The position numbers and the translations under genes are program-made. The notes under the pieces are model-generated. The model did not search any database. It was not told the origin of the DNA and worked only from the letters and a program-made list of their open reading frames with translations. A stretch of 64,000 bases of DNA from Nageia nagi (Eukaryota; Pinophyta). Location of the stretch: NCBI GenBank assembly GCA_050084985.1, contig JBITNC010000001.1:158100001-158164000 (forward strand), in the 5' to 3' direction. This document shows positions 10,745-23,249 of the stretch, piece after piece (the stretch's first letter is position 1; every line of letters begins with the position of its first letter).

Positions 10745-12560
10745 TCTCAAGAGTAGATCCCTATGTTGCCACTACCACTTCCACTCTCTACCATATGGCT
10801 CTTATGAGCCCCACTATCTATAGACATGCCTAATGACCATAAAATACCACTAAAGGTGATACCATGGGTTTCCAAAAGTGCTTTGGCCTTCCCCTACTTC
10901 TCCTCCAGTTGTCCAATCTCTTGATGTAACTACTAATTGATCTTTATCTACTTGGACATAAATTCCCAAGAATTATTAGGAGATGGCATAGCCAAATTTG
11001 CTTGCATCCTCTTTTCATATTTCTCAAGGATAATAATTTAAGCATCCCTCTCAACCAAAGTATCCTGGAGCTCACTAACATTGCTCTTCAAATTCACCAA
11101 CTCAACCAATCAACTTCAACCTTAAAAGACTAAAGGCTAGCAATCTCCTCCTCAATGTTGACTACTCTAACCACCATGTCCTCTGCAAAAATAATAAAAA
11201 AATATTAATTCACATTAAAATTAAAATAAGTATAAATTTATAAAAATTAGAACTAATTAAAAACTTAAAAATATATACTTGATGGCACTAATGGAATAGC
11301 CTCTACAAGTAGGTCTATACTTGGTATGTGAGTTCGTGAAGTAGGGGTCATCTCCATGTCCTCATCATCCTCATTATATGAATGCTCAAAAGAAATCTCC
11401 ATCCTATCCTTCTCATCTAATTTTGGTATCCCAAGTGGGGAAATCTTGATGCCTACCCACCATTTATCATACCTTGGAACTACGTTAAGGGAAAAAGAAA
11501 TAATTATTGGACCTTACCTCAATGGGCTCCTCCCATGTACTTCATCACATGGGCATCACTAATGTGTCTTATTGGTTATCAAGCTAATGTATCTATATAA
11601 AATAACACCTAAAACCCATGGGAATATCTTGTGTTAATTTGAATTATTACAATATGCGACCTAGAGAGTAGGGCTCCACCCCCTTCCACATCATCTGTAA
11701 GAAATAATGTTGCCTCACCCATGTAATCTGGTAGCCATCCTCATCCCATGCATAATATCAAGACCCAATTATGTCCTCATCCTAGATACCATCAATCTCC
11801 CTTTGTATCACCTAAATATCATAAGGTGCCCAAAAGTAGCCTAGAATAGAAACCTATAAGTACACAGAAGGATCTATAAGATCATTTTATTTTTTAGCCA
11901 AAAAAATGGGCCTAAATATAACAATATATTCATACACCCAAACCTATAATAAAGATTCATATTCAATAGTCGCATTGTACTTACCCATAGTAACTATATT
12001 ATGTAAATCCCTATAAAGTTGAGTCAAGATACAAGGTCCCCATGTATAAGCAATTCCCCTCATATAGATATATTTGACTATTAAAATCAAACCCAAAGAA
12101 ACCACCAAATTATTCCTATTTGGACATAAGAACATATTAATGATGGATGTAACTAATATTCAAAGGTTTATCACCCCTATATCAAACTAGCAGGTGATGT
12201 GAATGTATGTTGCATGATGATCCCATTCATGGTTGGTATTACCAATCAACTATGTTGAAAATGTCTCCCTCTCCTGCTGTCCACTAATGGATGCATGTGA
12301 AACCAACATCCCTTATATTGGTACATACCATATCTAAAAAAACATCCAACAATGTCATAGTTATCTCACCAATAGAGACATGAAATATGTTCACATCCAA
12401 GTCCCATCTCTCTACCAATGCTATCAAAAGTGGGAAGTCAATCTAAATATGGCCTATAATTGCTAGGTCATACATTTTGGCCATATTTAAAAGATAATTA
12501 TCCTATTTGGATTAAATCCAACATCAAGACCTCTTAAGGATCTTTAGATTCATGGGACCT
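10745..12560 (-). pseudogene. Plant mobile domain (PMD, MAIN-like) gene, decayed
   Basis: Read on the minus strand, the PMD (aminotransferase-like) fold is recognisable in order. LIALVERWDLDVNIFHVSIG and GEITMTLLDV (about 12440-12330) match the L-x-A-L-V-E-R-W ... T-F-H-x-P-x-G-E-M-T-x-T-L-x-D-V opening. YTWGPCILTQLYRDLH (about 12055-12000) matches the W-G-x-x-x-L-A-x-L-Y-R block. VWVYEYIVIFRP (about 11940-11900) is the L-Q-x-W-A-W-E block. VEPYSLGRIL and FKLTQDIP (about 11670-11620) match P-x-R-V-x-R-Q-F-G-x-x-Q-x-I-P. After a likely intron (11190-11280), a coiled-coil-like tail rich in Glu, Lys and Leu ends at a TGA near 10745. Many stops, so a pseudogene. In Arabidopsis, PMD proteins MAIN and MAIL1 act in silencing; PMD copies also occur inside transposons. 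It lies antisense between gag and the purine tract. Confidence 0.8.
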
Positions 12561-12569
12561 CCCCATACC

Positions 12570-14466
12570 AGGTGCTTACAATCCTACAAGCAAAAATAAA
12601 ACATAAAATTCATCCAAACTTGTAATTAAAATGAAAATTTAACCATGTACATTTTAATCCAAAAGATGAAAAATATAAACCTTTTCTTCCTCTCAATTTC
12701 CCAAGTACAAATATATCATTCATAACCAAAAATTTAACCCACCAAATGATCAAGCTCGAATTTACAAAGTCTAAAAAATAAGTAAAAATAGTGTATTCCC
12801 CAACATTATCTTTTTCCTATGGAAAAGTTGCTTAAGGAAGAGCCCAAGGAAAAAATGTTTCAAAAACCATATCATAATCTTAACACAATGTACAAGAATG
12901 AAAATCAAATTCAAAACAATAATAAAACTATAAAATTAAATACCCCCAATCCAACTCAAACATAGACATAGGAAAAATGATAGGGTTGAACATGAAAATC
13001 CCATCTATTTTCACAAAGATAAATTACTTGGAAAAATATGCCAAAAAGTTCAAACTTTTAAAACAAATTGCAAAATATAAAAATAAACACCCTTCTCATT
13101 TTTTCACAAGTAATTACATAAGCCCTAGGGTTTGAAACAAGGTGAAAATGTAGGCAAAAATAAAAATAAAATGTGACGTATAAGCAAATTGGACCTACCA
13201 CATGATTAGCTAGTAGACTAGGGATATACTCTACAACATGATTGCAACATCTCACCAATGGTCTCTCAATTGCTCACTAATATGCCATGTCACCAAGAAA
13301 AAAGGAAAAAATTGAATGTTAAACAATAAATGGAGGGTCCCACTTCACCAATAGCATAGAGAAAAATGGTCAAAGGTTCTTAGTTAGGAGGTAGGCAAGA
13401 AGGTCAAAGCAATCTAAGTAAGCAAAAGCAACACAAAGTGAAAGTGATAAATAAAAATGTCACATCCCCCATTTTATCAAATTTGATCCTTGAACCCTAT
13501 GTAGGCATCCATTTTTAGTTTTCATAAAATGATGCATGGAAAATTCAATTTCATGATTTTTTGAGCAATAAATTATGTTATCTTCATTACATTTCTTTTT
13601 TTAAAACTAATTTTACAAATTTCATGATGTTCATGCCCTAATTTTACATGTTATTTTAAGTTAAAAGGGCATAGTGAATGTTTCAATGTATTTCTATCTA
13701 AAAATGCCATTATTTCACAAATATGTACCTTAAGGATGATTTCGATCAAAGTTATAGAAGACTAGTTTATTAATTCTTCAAAAATCAAAGCACTTATGAT
13801 GTGCTAAGACTCTCTTCAAGGCATTGGAATTGTAAAGTCTACATTAATTTCATTATAAAATATGTTATAATTGATTAAGGCCATTATCTCTTTGTATATA
13901 TAGTATATAAAGTGAAAACTGCATAAATTTCTTTGATATTTTCTTTTCAAAGGAATGCATGTTCTACTAATGAAAATATGAAAGTTTTAGGCCATGGTAA
14001 CCCCATGAGCACAATTTTTAAAATTGCAAGTCAATGTGATCATTGTTTTCTCTTACAAGATTAGGGCATATCTTTACCTCATCAACTTCATGATCATAGA
14101 CTATGAGTTGCAACAACAGTAGTCTAAAAATGAATGATATATTTATTTCATGCTTGCCCTTTATTTTGAATATTATTTCCATGGATTTCATCTATGTAGG
14201 TATTATATCTTTTATTTCCATAGATCATCCTAGAGAAGTAGAACTTCCATGGTACTTAGTGAATTCCTTCACATACAGGATGTCATTTTGGCTTGATTAC
14301 CTCATAGAAGCTAGTACGAGGGGTAATCCAAGACCAAAAGGGGGCAAATAAGATATCATACTTGGCATATCAATAATGAAAGGGAAGTTCACTTGAACTC
14401 TAAAAATTTTTACTTCTCTTAAACTTCTTTGGATTATGGAATTTCACTACTTATCATTCATGTACA
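12570..14466. other. 3' internal region of composite gypsy, no recognised gene
   Basis: AT-rich DNA with short chance frames (for example 14103-14351 on the plus strand) and no domain that I recognise. It would contain the promoter of the antisense PMD gene (upstream of 12560 on the minus strand) and the untranslated 3' part of the retroelement. No pol motif was found in either direction. Confidence 0.5.
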
Positions 14467-14479
14467 AAGAGGGGGGAAA
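14467..14479 (+). other. Polypurine tract of composite gypsy
   Basis: AAGAGGGGGGAAA directly precedes TGTAGATGCC. It fixes the LTR start and the plus orientation of the element. Confidence 0.75.
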
Positions 14480-15173
14480 TGTAGATGCCTAAAAATGATT
14501 TAATATTTATTTAATAAATCATTACTTTAGACTTCTTTAAATACTAAAAGAAATGTTACATATGTCAAGATAAATTTGATATTACAATGCAATACCATGT
14601 GTTATATTAAATTCAATGTTACATATGTCAATATAAAGTTGATATCTTAAAGTATCTTAAATAACACAAAGATCATATTATTTCTATGAGTTAGATTTCA
14701 CTCTTTTCCATGTCCTTCCAGGTTATAAAAGGAGGAGTGAGGTTGACATCCCTATCAAATCTCTTTGATAGGTGGTTTTCCCATACATCATACTTTGGTC
14801 TCTAAATGCCACCTATTTGAGGATTTGTTATGTTATGAGCTTCCATTATATGTTATATTTTTCACATGACTTGATTATGTAGGTTTTAAAGTGTTCACAC
14901 CCTATCACTCGCACACTTCTCACATTGTGATTCCTTACAATCCAAATCAAACACAGAAGAGGTGATGAACATTGGTCTACATTATTCATTATCACCATTG
15001 ATCCTATCTCTAATTTGATCCAATACTTTGTATTCCATTTCCATACCTTAAGGATTGCCTTATCATAATCAAATGCACACTTTTTTTTTATTTATCAGTA
15101 TATTTGAATAAGTGTCATATTATGTACCTATACTTTATGTTTATATTATTATTTACATAAATTTAAGACAACA
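14480..15173 (+). repeat. 3' LTR of composite gypsy
   Basis: About 694 bp, starts TG and ends CA. TATA box TATAAAAGG at 14724-14732. Related throughout to 1459-2161. Confidence 0.77.
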
Positions 15174-15184
15174 GACATAGTTAG

Positions 15185-15350
15185 AATCTAAGGGTTATAA
15201 TTAGGGTTTAAAGGTTAGGGTTTAGGGTTTGGGGTTAGGGTTAGGGTTAGAGGTTTAGGTTAGGGGTTTGGGTATTAGAGTTAGGGATCTGGGATTTAGG
15301 GTTAGAAATTTGGGTTAGGATTAGGGGTTAGGGTTTAGGGGTTAGGATTA
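15185..15350 (+). repeat. Degenerate telomere-like array, right part
   Basis: GGGTTAG, GGGTTTAGG and GGGTTTGG variants in the same orientation as 955-1458. It is followed by AT-rich DNA like that left of the first part. Confidence 0.8.
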
Positions 15351-15461
15351 CAATAATTAAAAAATTATAAATATTATAATTTCAAAATAAATTACTAAAT
15401 AAGTAAGATTAAAAAATAATAATTAAAAAATTAAAATATGAAATTATTAAAAAATTATATA

Positions 15462-15491
15462 CACTAGGCCAAAAAGGGCTTTTGGTAGAGG
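15462..15491 (+). repeat. Left terminal inverted repeat of CACTA
   Basis: Opens CACTAGGCC then a run of A, GGGC and TTTTGG, resembling the CACTA family termini of grasses (CACTAGTAGAAAAAGGGC type). Confidence 0.88.
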
Positions 15492-15656
15492 TTTAAAACA
15501 CATACCAAAGTGCTTTATCAATATTTATCCCACTATCATCTATGAGGGAACCACCAAAAGTGGGTCCTATATGGTGGTGGCTAATACCCACTTCTATGTA
15601 TACCATTAAATAATCATCATTAAAAAAAAATATTAATTATAACCTACCCTATAATG

Positions 15657-15684
15657 CCCCCCCCCCCCCCCAAAAAAAAAAAAA
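15657..15684. repeat. Homopolymer pair C15-A13
   Basis: Fifteen C followed by thirteen A inside the left subterminal part of the CACTA element. Confidence 0.95.
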
Positions 15685-15919
15685 GTGATGATTAATAACC
15701 ATCGCATAAAACTGTAGGGGATATTGTATTTAAAGGCATTAAATTAAGGTATTTTAAAGCCACTACCAAAGGAATTAATAAACAAAAGGTGTAGCATCGA
15801 AGTATTCTACTAATGGGAGAATACTTCCAAGCTACAACATCCTCAATCATAGTGAGCTCAATTAAAGTGCTAAGCATGTGCTTTCAAAGGATGGGTTAGT
15901 TGAATTGAACAATCAATGT

Positions 15920-16130
15920 AGTTTTTTATATGTATAGCATATGATATGAAATGATCAAAATTCTCCAAAAATATGTTGTGAAATTATCTAAGTACACCAT
16001 ATGATATTAAATGATCCAAATGCACCATATATGACATGAAATTATCTAACTACATCATATGATATGAAATGATCCAAATGCATCATATATTTAATTACAT
16101 AAAATGATATAAAGCATCCAAGTTGGTTGT
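15920..16130. repeat. CACTA subterminal repeats (CATATGATATGAAATGATCC type)
   Basis: Short units alternating CATATGATATGAAAT with ATCCAAATGCACC or TCTAAGTACACC, spaced about 30 bases. Subterminal repeats of this kind bind transposase in En/Spm elements; that role here is inference. The reverse-complement form recurs at 56748-56956. Confidence 0.7.
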
Positions 16131-16560
16131 GTGATAAAATTATGCATAATGTTGAAGCATAACAATGATATATCTATTGAGAGCATGTAAATGTGGCTAG
16201 CCCTAACTTATCTAATTCATGATATTTTGAATAGGTTATCTTGGGGGAAAGACATCCAACCTTTATAGTGTAGGTAAGATAATATAGTAGTTAAATTTCT
16301 AGGTTGAATAGTTAAGTATTACAAGTATGTTTTTACCAACTTACTACTTTTGGAATTATTTTTGATACTTTCTTAAAGTATGTTTCATCATGTAACCAAT
16401 TTTACACCTAAAAAAGGAAATGGTTAAAAGTCTCTATATTCTTTCATTTTGTGCATATCCTGTAATTGTAGGAATAATCATTATACATGCATTATTTTCC
16501 TTCTTGGTTGTGTAGGATATCTTGAGAGAGCTTTGAAATTCACTACCAAAATAGCTATAA
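16130..16560 (+). repeat. Long dispersed unit shared with the right half of the CACTA element
   Basis: The block from GCATCCAAGTTGG through CTAACTTATCTAATTCATGA to GTTGTGTAGGATATCTTGAG recurs at about 21865-22000, 22630-23060 and 23720-24060. In the right half it sits between pieces encoding recognisable PPR motifs, so it probably derives from the same captured gene. One copy on each side of the transposase. Confidence 0.65.
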
Positions 16561-17640
16561 ACTAATCCAAAAGTGGTAAATTGGTAGATGGTATCCAAAC
16601 ATAGAAAAAATATGTGGTTACCAAGAGCATACCATAAATGATTATATGAAACATGTTGTGGTCTCCTTAATTACATGGACTATATTAGAACTTTTTTAAA
16701 AACAAATTATAATATGTGATATGAAATTATTTAAATACACCATACGATCCAAAAACTGGCTTAGATAAAGAAACCAACTATTCAACCCAAAAAATTTCCA
16801 AGTGTCAAAAACTAATCCAAAAGTGGTAAGTTGCGAAAATCATGCTAGCCAAACACACAAAAATATGTGGTTACTAAGTTCATATCTTATTGTATATATA
16901 AAATGATTAGATGAAAACAATGAAACATGTTGTGGGCTCCTTCATTGTGTGGCCTCTATCAAAACTTTTTTACAAATAAATTATGATATTTGATATGAAA
17001 TTATTTAAATACACCATATGATAAAAAAAAAACTAGCTTGTATAAGGAAACCAATTATTCAACCCAAAAAAATTTCAAATGTTAAAAATCATTCCAAAAG
17101 TGGTAAGTTTCCAAAAACATGCTTGTAATACTTAGCCAAACTAGAAAAAAATATGTCTATATCAAAAAAAAAATTACAAATAAATTATGACATGTGATAT
17201 GAAATAATTTAAATACACCATATAATCCAAAAATTAGCTTGTATAAGGAAACCAATTGTTCAACCCAAAAATAAATTAAGTGTTAAAAACCATTCCAAAA
17301 GTGGTAAGTTTTCAAAAAGATGCTTGTAATACTTATCCAAACATAGAAAAAATATATCTATATCAAAAAAAATTTACAAATATATTATGATAACATATTA
17401 GAAACATTTAAGCATAATTGAATCAATAGAGCATATTTAAATTATTTTACCATAAATGTAAAGCATATAATTTGAATCTTATTTCATTTATATTTAAATG
17501 ATAACATGTGATATGAAATATTTCAAATACATCATATGATCCAAAAATTATCATGGAGAAGTAAAGCAATTGTTCAACCCAAGAAAAAATTGAGCATCAA
17601 AAACTAATCCAAAAGTGGTAAATTGGCCAAACAATATATT
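16561..17640. repeat. Internal repeat array, 200-310-bp units
   Basis: The marker block ending TTCCAAAAGTGG or AATCCAAAAGTGG occurs at about 16561, 16811, 17089, 17289 and 17603. Between markers each unit repeats ATGTGATATGAAAT, AATACACCATA and CAATTNTTCAACCCAA. The units vary in length by indels. No coding potential. Confidence 0.75.
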
Positions 17641-17649
17641 TTTTGCTTA

Positions 17650-20600
17650 TACAAGCTACCAATCATGCTTCTAGAAATGTACCCTTAACATCCTTACATA
17701 CATATTCAATGTTCTCATCATTTATGTTATCATCTTGAGCAATTTCAAGTTCAATAATTTTTTTCCTCCAAATACATCCACCTTGTATACTTTAGTGTCT
17801 TTGATCCATCTTGGAGGTGATATGAGAGCCACATAATAGCTACTTTCAATTGAATCTTGTAAATAAAAAACTTGTTTCACTTGAGATACTAGAATATATG
17901 GGTCATCTTCTAGTCTATCCCCACACTATAATCTACTCATGTTAACCATTATGGATCTTTTTTTGTCAATTTTAATTCCACACTTCTTATCAAGAACATT
18001 CACCCAATCACATTTGAATAAGGGGTATTACTAGCATAAGAAATTCAAAAAAAATAATTTCCTTAATAACATCATAATATGTGAGTATTTTAGTAACCTA
18101 GTTTGCATCTTTTATGCTTGATCTACAACTTACAATTGCAATGATGCACACACAGTTGTTTTGAGGTGTTCTTTGTTCATCTATATATTTGGTATTAAAT
18201 CTATAATTAGTGATTATATAGCCTAAAAACCTAGTTATAGCTTTAATAGAACCACATGCTAACCATTTTTATTATGTCAAAGTCATCACCATTATGTAGC
18301 AATTCATATCCCTAAAACTAGAATAAATAATAATAGTTTAAATATGATTGTAAAATATTACATGATGATCATTGTAAATATTGAATAGTATATTAAAGTG
18401 AGCATAATAACTTGATTTCATAGCTAAGGGATGAATTCCTTAATATGAGCTTTTTGCATCGTTGCTTCTTCTCTTGCTACACAAGAGTTGGATTCCTTGA
18501 TATTCATCTTGTGCTTCTTGATTTGGCATAACATTTATCAAGAATATTTATATCTAAATAATATTAGACCATATATTATATATAATAATAATAAATAAAT
18601 TTGTACTTACTCTACTCAAGGTTGAACTTCATCCAGGTTCATGAGAACACATCGATGGGCTTGCTCAAGAGAAATTTCATCCAAATTAAATAATTCACCA
18701 TTAGATGTTGGCCTTCCATCACCTAAAATTTCTTATTCATCACTCCCTATATTATTGCATGAAAGGAAATCATAAATCACTTATAAACCTTTGTAGTTTG
18801 CATAGAATGAATCATATTCCTCAACAATATATTGCTCAGCAATAAAACTTTCCGGCCTAGCTTGATTCTTTATATAGCTCTCATAAACCTTCATAAATCT
18901 ATGAAAAAATAAATTTATTTTGATGAGACATTGTAAAAAAAATTAGAAAACTGGTGGTTTATGAAATTGATGGATGCATACAAACCTCATGAAAGGGTAC
19001 ATCCATCGATATTATATAGGTCCATATAGATGTACCTCCTACACTAAGTGAACTATTAAGTGCACCATGATATCAAAAAATGAAGGGTGGAAGTAGTTTT
19101 CCAACAAACATAAGGTCTCCTTGACCTCTTACTCTAATTTTACCAATTTTTCAAAATCCATCACTTTTGTCCATATATCCCTATAGAACATGCACAACTT
19201 ATAAATGGCTATTCATAGTGGCTTATCAAGAACATGTCGTAGTGTTATTAGGAAAATATTTTGAATGATAACATGACAATCTTTTAATTTCATACTAAGT
19301 ATCTTAAGATCTTTCATAGAAACTTTTCTGCTAATATTGAACAATATCCATAAGGTACTTTCATGTTGTAAAATATATCACAAAACCTTTATGGATTTCT
19401 TCCCATAATGAACTCATGATCTTCAACTATTTTAGATCATAATGATAGCTTTTTTCATCCTTTGACTCTGTATCAATATCTAATAATGTCCCAACTAGGC
19501 TTTCATAGACATTTTTCTCTGCATGCATCACATCCAACTTATGACAAACTAAAATATCATGTTCATAGATAGAAACATCAAATTACAATTATTTAATATT
19601 TGAAAGATATAACAATAAATACAATAATTAAATTGCATGTTGTACCTTCCAATATGGTAGATCGAATAATATAGATTTCTTCTTCCACCCTTTAACGCTA
19701 AGATCATCCTTATTACTTTTTATTTTTTTAATTTGCTCAAATCTACCTAATTTCATGGGATATTTTAAACCTTTTTCCAATATTTCATTCCCAATTAAAC
19801 TCAATGGTGCTTTACCCCACTCTTCATTTTTATTGAAACATGCTTTTTGATGACAAAATTGATGATCCATGGAAAGAAATATCCTATAATTCATATAAAT
19901 GTGCTTATTACTAGATGGAATTTGTACTGAATAAGTTCTCTCCCTACATATTGTACATGCAAATAATCCCTTTGTTGTACATCTTGCTAGGTTCCATAAG
20001 TAAGAAAATTATGAATGAACCACATCATTATTGTTCTCATATTGAATCTAGTCTTTTGAAATGTATCATATGTTTCTAATCAATTAGTCCATAGTTTGAG
20101 CAAGTCATCAACCAATGGTTATATATAAACATTAATATTAATGTTTGATTATAGGATTCCAAGTATTAACAAGTTAAGTATTGAATAATTCCTCTTCATT
20201 GAAATTCATTATGGAAGGTTGTATGTGAACAACACAACATGCCAACAACTATAGGGAGAACTAAAGTTAGCAAAAGGGTTGAACCCATAAATTACCATTT
20301 CTATCCATATATTACATGGATCTTTAGAAAAATTTGGCTATATAGAATCTATCTTTTTCCATGCTAGAGAGTCAACTGGATGTCACATATTATCATATAG
20401 ACTCTTATACTAGGAATGCCACCTCATATTCTTCGTAACCTATATAGGCTACAAGAAGAAAGCAACTCACTTCAGCCATGTCTAATGATGTTGAGAGAAA
20501 AAAATATTATAAATCTATTTTTATAATAAAATCACTTACCTATACATTCTCTACAACCTTTGTAAAATGGAGAAATCCCTCAACACTTTCATAATAACAT

Positions 20601-21260
20601 TATTATTTTGTTTATTTTTCAAATGATTATCAACTTTTCAACATGATTCACCATATTTTGGGCAAGCTTGAAGATTTTCATATTATTTTAAATATAAAAT
20701 ATAATCATTTTTGTATGCATGTATCATTATATAATCTAATCCCAATTTCTTCAACATTTTATTTGTTGCACTTAAGGACTCTAGAATTGTATTATCGATT
20801 GGAAGCATATCTCTCAGTAATTCTAATAAATTGTCAAAGCTTTTATTTATCCAACCATGTTTAGATTTGATATGATATAACTTAATTATTATTGATAATG
20901 TTGTGTACTTTATATAACTTGGGTATAAAATTTATTTACCAGCATCTTGGATAACCTATGGAATTCATCAAGAGCATATTTGAACTCAATATTATTATCT
21001 TGTAGTTCTTGTCCATTCTTTAAGCAATTGATATTTTGCATTCCAACAATATCATATTGTAAACCTTCTATATTTGGACCCTCATCCATGGTGGTGCATG
21101 TGTCTAATGCATATTGGTCATAAGTAGTTTATTCTTCTCCATGCAAATAAAAAAATTTATGTCTTATCAATTCCATGCCAAAATAGGTGCTCACAAACAT
21201 CCTCAAAATCAAGAGTTGTCATTCTTTTGCACCTCCTACATATACATATAATTATTTTAG
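17650..21260 (-). pseudogene. TNP2-type CACTA transposase, decayed
   Basis: Domains follow in minus-strand order. Near 21240-21130, CRRCKRMTTLDFEDVCEHLF resembles the Transpos_assoc zinc region. At 19894-19840, RIFLSMDHQF matches the TNP2 GHRRFLPMDHPF block. Around 19540-19480, LDVMHAEKNVYESLVGTLL matches the catalytic-domain signature. DUF4218 runs 19280-18780, with FFDIMVHL, RWMYP and RFMKVYESYIKNQARPESF. DUF4216 runs 18060-17860, with VIPLFKCDWVNV and VKQVFYLQDS. Stops and introns break the frame. TNP2 cuts and pastes the element by its terminal repeats; this copy is probably inactive. Confidence 0.85.
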
Positions 21261-21559
21261 GATCCATGAAATTTTTTTTGCAAATTCAATCAATTTGTAA
21301 ATCCCACAAAAATATTTCTCATTATTTCTAGTTGCACATAACCATGCTTTGTCTATAATGCTTGATAAAAGATATCCTAAAAATTGGCCACATCATAGAT
21401 AAAGATGAAAGTTAAAATTTATATATTCCAAGAAAAACAACATTTTTTCTACATAAAAATATGTCTCTATGAGATCATTATAAATACAACATCAAAGAAG
21501 AGTATTATCTACCAATGAAGGTACTATCAATACTAAACTCTTTAATCTAATGAAGCACT

Positions 21560-22560
21560 TGGATTCAATGTTAAATACATTCATGGAATGGAAAGCAAGT
21601 CATGTGCTCTTGCTGAGCATGACTTTATTTGCATGATGCAAATAGTTTCATGATCTGTAATGATTGAAGGATACACATAAAACAAGTTTTGTATACAAGG
21701 CCCATAGACATGTATGCAAAATGTGGAATAATACACAAGGCTTGGGAATTGTTTGATAAGATGCATGATGTAAACATAGTTTTTTAGAATGCAATTATCA
21801 AAGGAAATGTAATTCATGGCTACAAAAAGGATTCCCTTAAAATCTTTGACATGTTCAAGTATCCAAGTTGGTTGCATAGTAACATTGTGAACATTGTTGA
21901 ATCATAATGGTGATATATCTATTAAAATCTTGTAAATGAAGCTAACACTTACTTATGTAATTCATGATATTTTGAATAGGTTATGCTGAGGGAAATAAAT
22001 TTAACCTTGATATCTTATTATTCTTAATATGGAGGTAATTTTTGTGTTGAACAATGGAACATGTTGTGGGTTCCTTCATTTCCTAGCACAAAATGGACTT
22101 CCTTAAAATGGCCCATAGATATAAGTGCAAAATATGGAAAAATACACAAGGCCAAGGAATATATGAATAAACATGTAATGATGCATATTAGGAATAATGC
22201 AATTAGATTCACACAAAGTATTTACAGTCATGTGGTATAATGACTATCTCTAAATGCAAATTACATCTTGTTAAATCCACATTGACTAAAAGATGCAATT
22301 GGTGTTTAGAGACATTCATTTAAACACAATTTCATGGACTATAATGATGATGGGATATACACAACATTGTACAAAAATGCTTTAATGGACTATAATGATT
22401 GTAGGCTAGGTACAAAATGGATACATTGAAAGGATCCATGAGTTATTTGATAAAATACCTCATCAATGTGCAATCTCTTGGAATACAATAATCTATGATA
22501 TGCACAAAATAAAAGACTATAGAAATTGTTTTATCATCAAATGATTCCTAGGCATTGCAT
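21560..22560 (+). pseudogene. PPR gene fragments captured in the CACTA element (first block)
   Basis: MYAKCGIIHKAWELFDKMHD at 21710 on is the plant PPR motif boundary (MYAKCG-x-I-x-x-A-x-x-LFDKM), followed, after one stop, by NAIIKGNVIHGYKKDSLKIF. A second, weaker copy lies at 22080-22215. A third (about 22370-22540) reads YIERIHELFDKIPHQCAISW and NTIIY. PPR proteins bind organellar RNA; these are short, stop-containing pieces of a PLS-class gene. They lie on the strand opposite to the transposase and inside its terminal repeats. Confidence 0.72.
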
Positions 22561-22619
22561 CATGAATATACTTAAAAGTCCACAATTTCCTATCATATGA
22601 TTGACTTGTATCATTTCAT

Positions 22620-23240
22620 AACATATGTTTTAAGCATAAGTGTGATGCATTTATTGAGAGCTTCCAAATGTACCTAGCCCTAACTTATCTAATTCATGAT
22701 GTTTTGAATATGTTATCTTGGGGAAAGACATCCAACCTTCCTATTTTATTATGCTTATTAAGAAGGTAAGACAACATAGCATTTAAATTTTTAGGTTTAA
22801 TAATTTCTAAGTATTACAAGCATATTTTTACCAACTTACCACTTTTTAACTAGTTTTTGACACTTTCTCAATGTATAGTGTTTCATCATGTACTAAGTTT
22901 TACACCTGAAAAAATACATCTACTTAAAAGTCTCTAAAGTATTTGATTTTATGTATATTTTGCAATTGTGGGATTAATCATTATACATGAATTATTTAAA
23001 TACTTGGTTGTGCATGCTATCTTCAAGGAGCATTGAACTTCACTTCCAAAATACCCATAAACCTTGAATTGGATGTGTGCATGTGTGTGCTTGGTGTTTG
23101 TAAATCAAATATTATGGATAGTGTAGGCTATCTTAAGAATCACCTAATATACATGGTATAAAGTATTTTTCTTCATCTATGCCTATGTATATAGGATAAA
23201 ATCATTTCATGTCATATGGTATAGTTTGTAATTGTGATAC
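22620..23240 (+). repeat. PPR-derived dispersed unit with two 111-bp segments
   Basis: Repeats the block described at 16130-16560. CTATCTT occurs at 23017 and 23128, a spacing of exactly 111 bases, as in the longer array at 24011. The reading CKTTFEFH-type frame is decayed, but TGTGTGCATGTGTGTGCTTGG corresponds to the stretch that encodes CLLGA in the better copies. Confidence 0.6.
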
Positions 23241-23249
23241 ATCATAATA

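Larger units (their letters stand above)
1459..15173 (+). mobile_element. Composite Ty3/gypsy LTR retrotransposon with antisense PMD gene and nested copia
   Basis: Two related ~700-bp repeats in direct orientation (1459-2161 and 14480-15173) bound the unit. The right one begins TGTAGATGCC directly after a purine tract, and both end in CA-type termini (GGATAACA, GACAACA). Inside are a gypsy-type gag, a long N-terminal extension, an antisense plant-mobile-domain gene and a nested copia element. No reverse transcriptase or integrase of gypsy type is visible, so it is non-autonomous or deleted. Without the nested copia it would be about 8.5 kb. Flanking pentamers GTTAT and GACAT agree at only 3 of 5 bases, so the target duplication is weak. 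Both flanks are telomere-like array in the same orientation. Confidence 0.68.

Noticed and set aside
14103-14351. An 82-codon frame upstream of the gypsy 3' LTR
   Set aside because: No recognisable motif and composition like the surrounding DNA, although its position before the purine tract made it worth a look.
1454-15178. GTTAT and GACAT as a target duplication for the composite gypsy
   Set aside because: Only 3 of 5 bases agree; reported as weak, not as evidence.
15692-15877. A minus-strand 61-codon frame next to the CACTA left end
   Set aside because: Subterminal non-coding region. No similarity to CACTA-encoded proteins.
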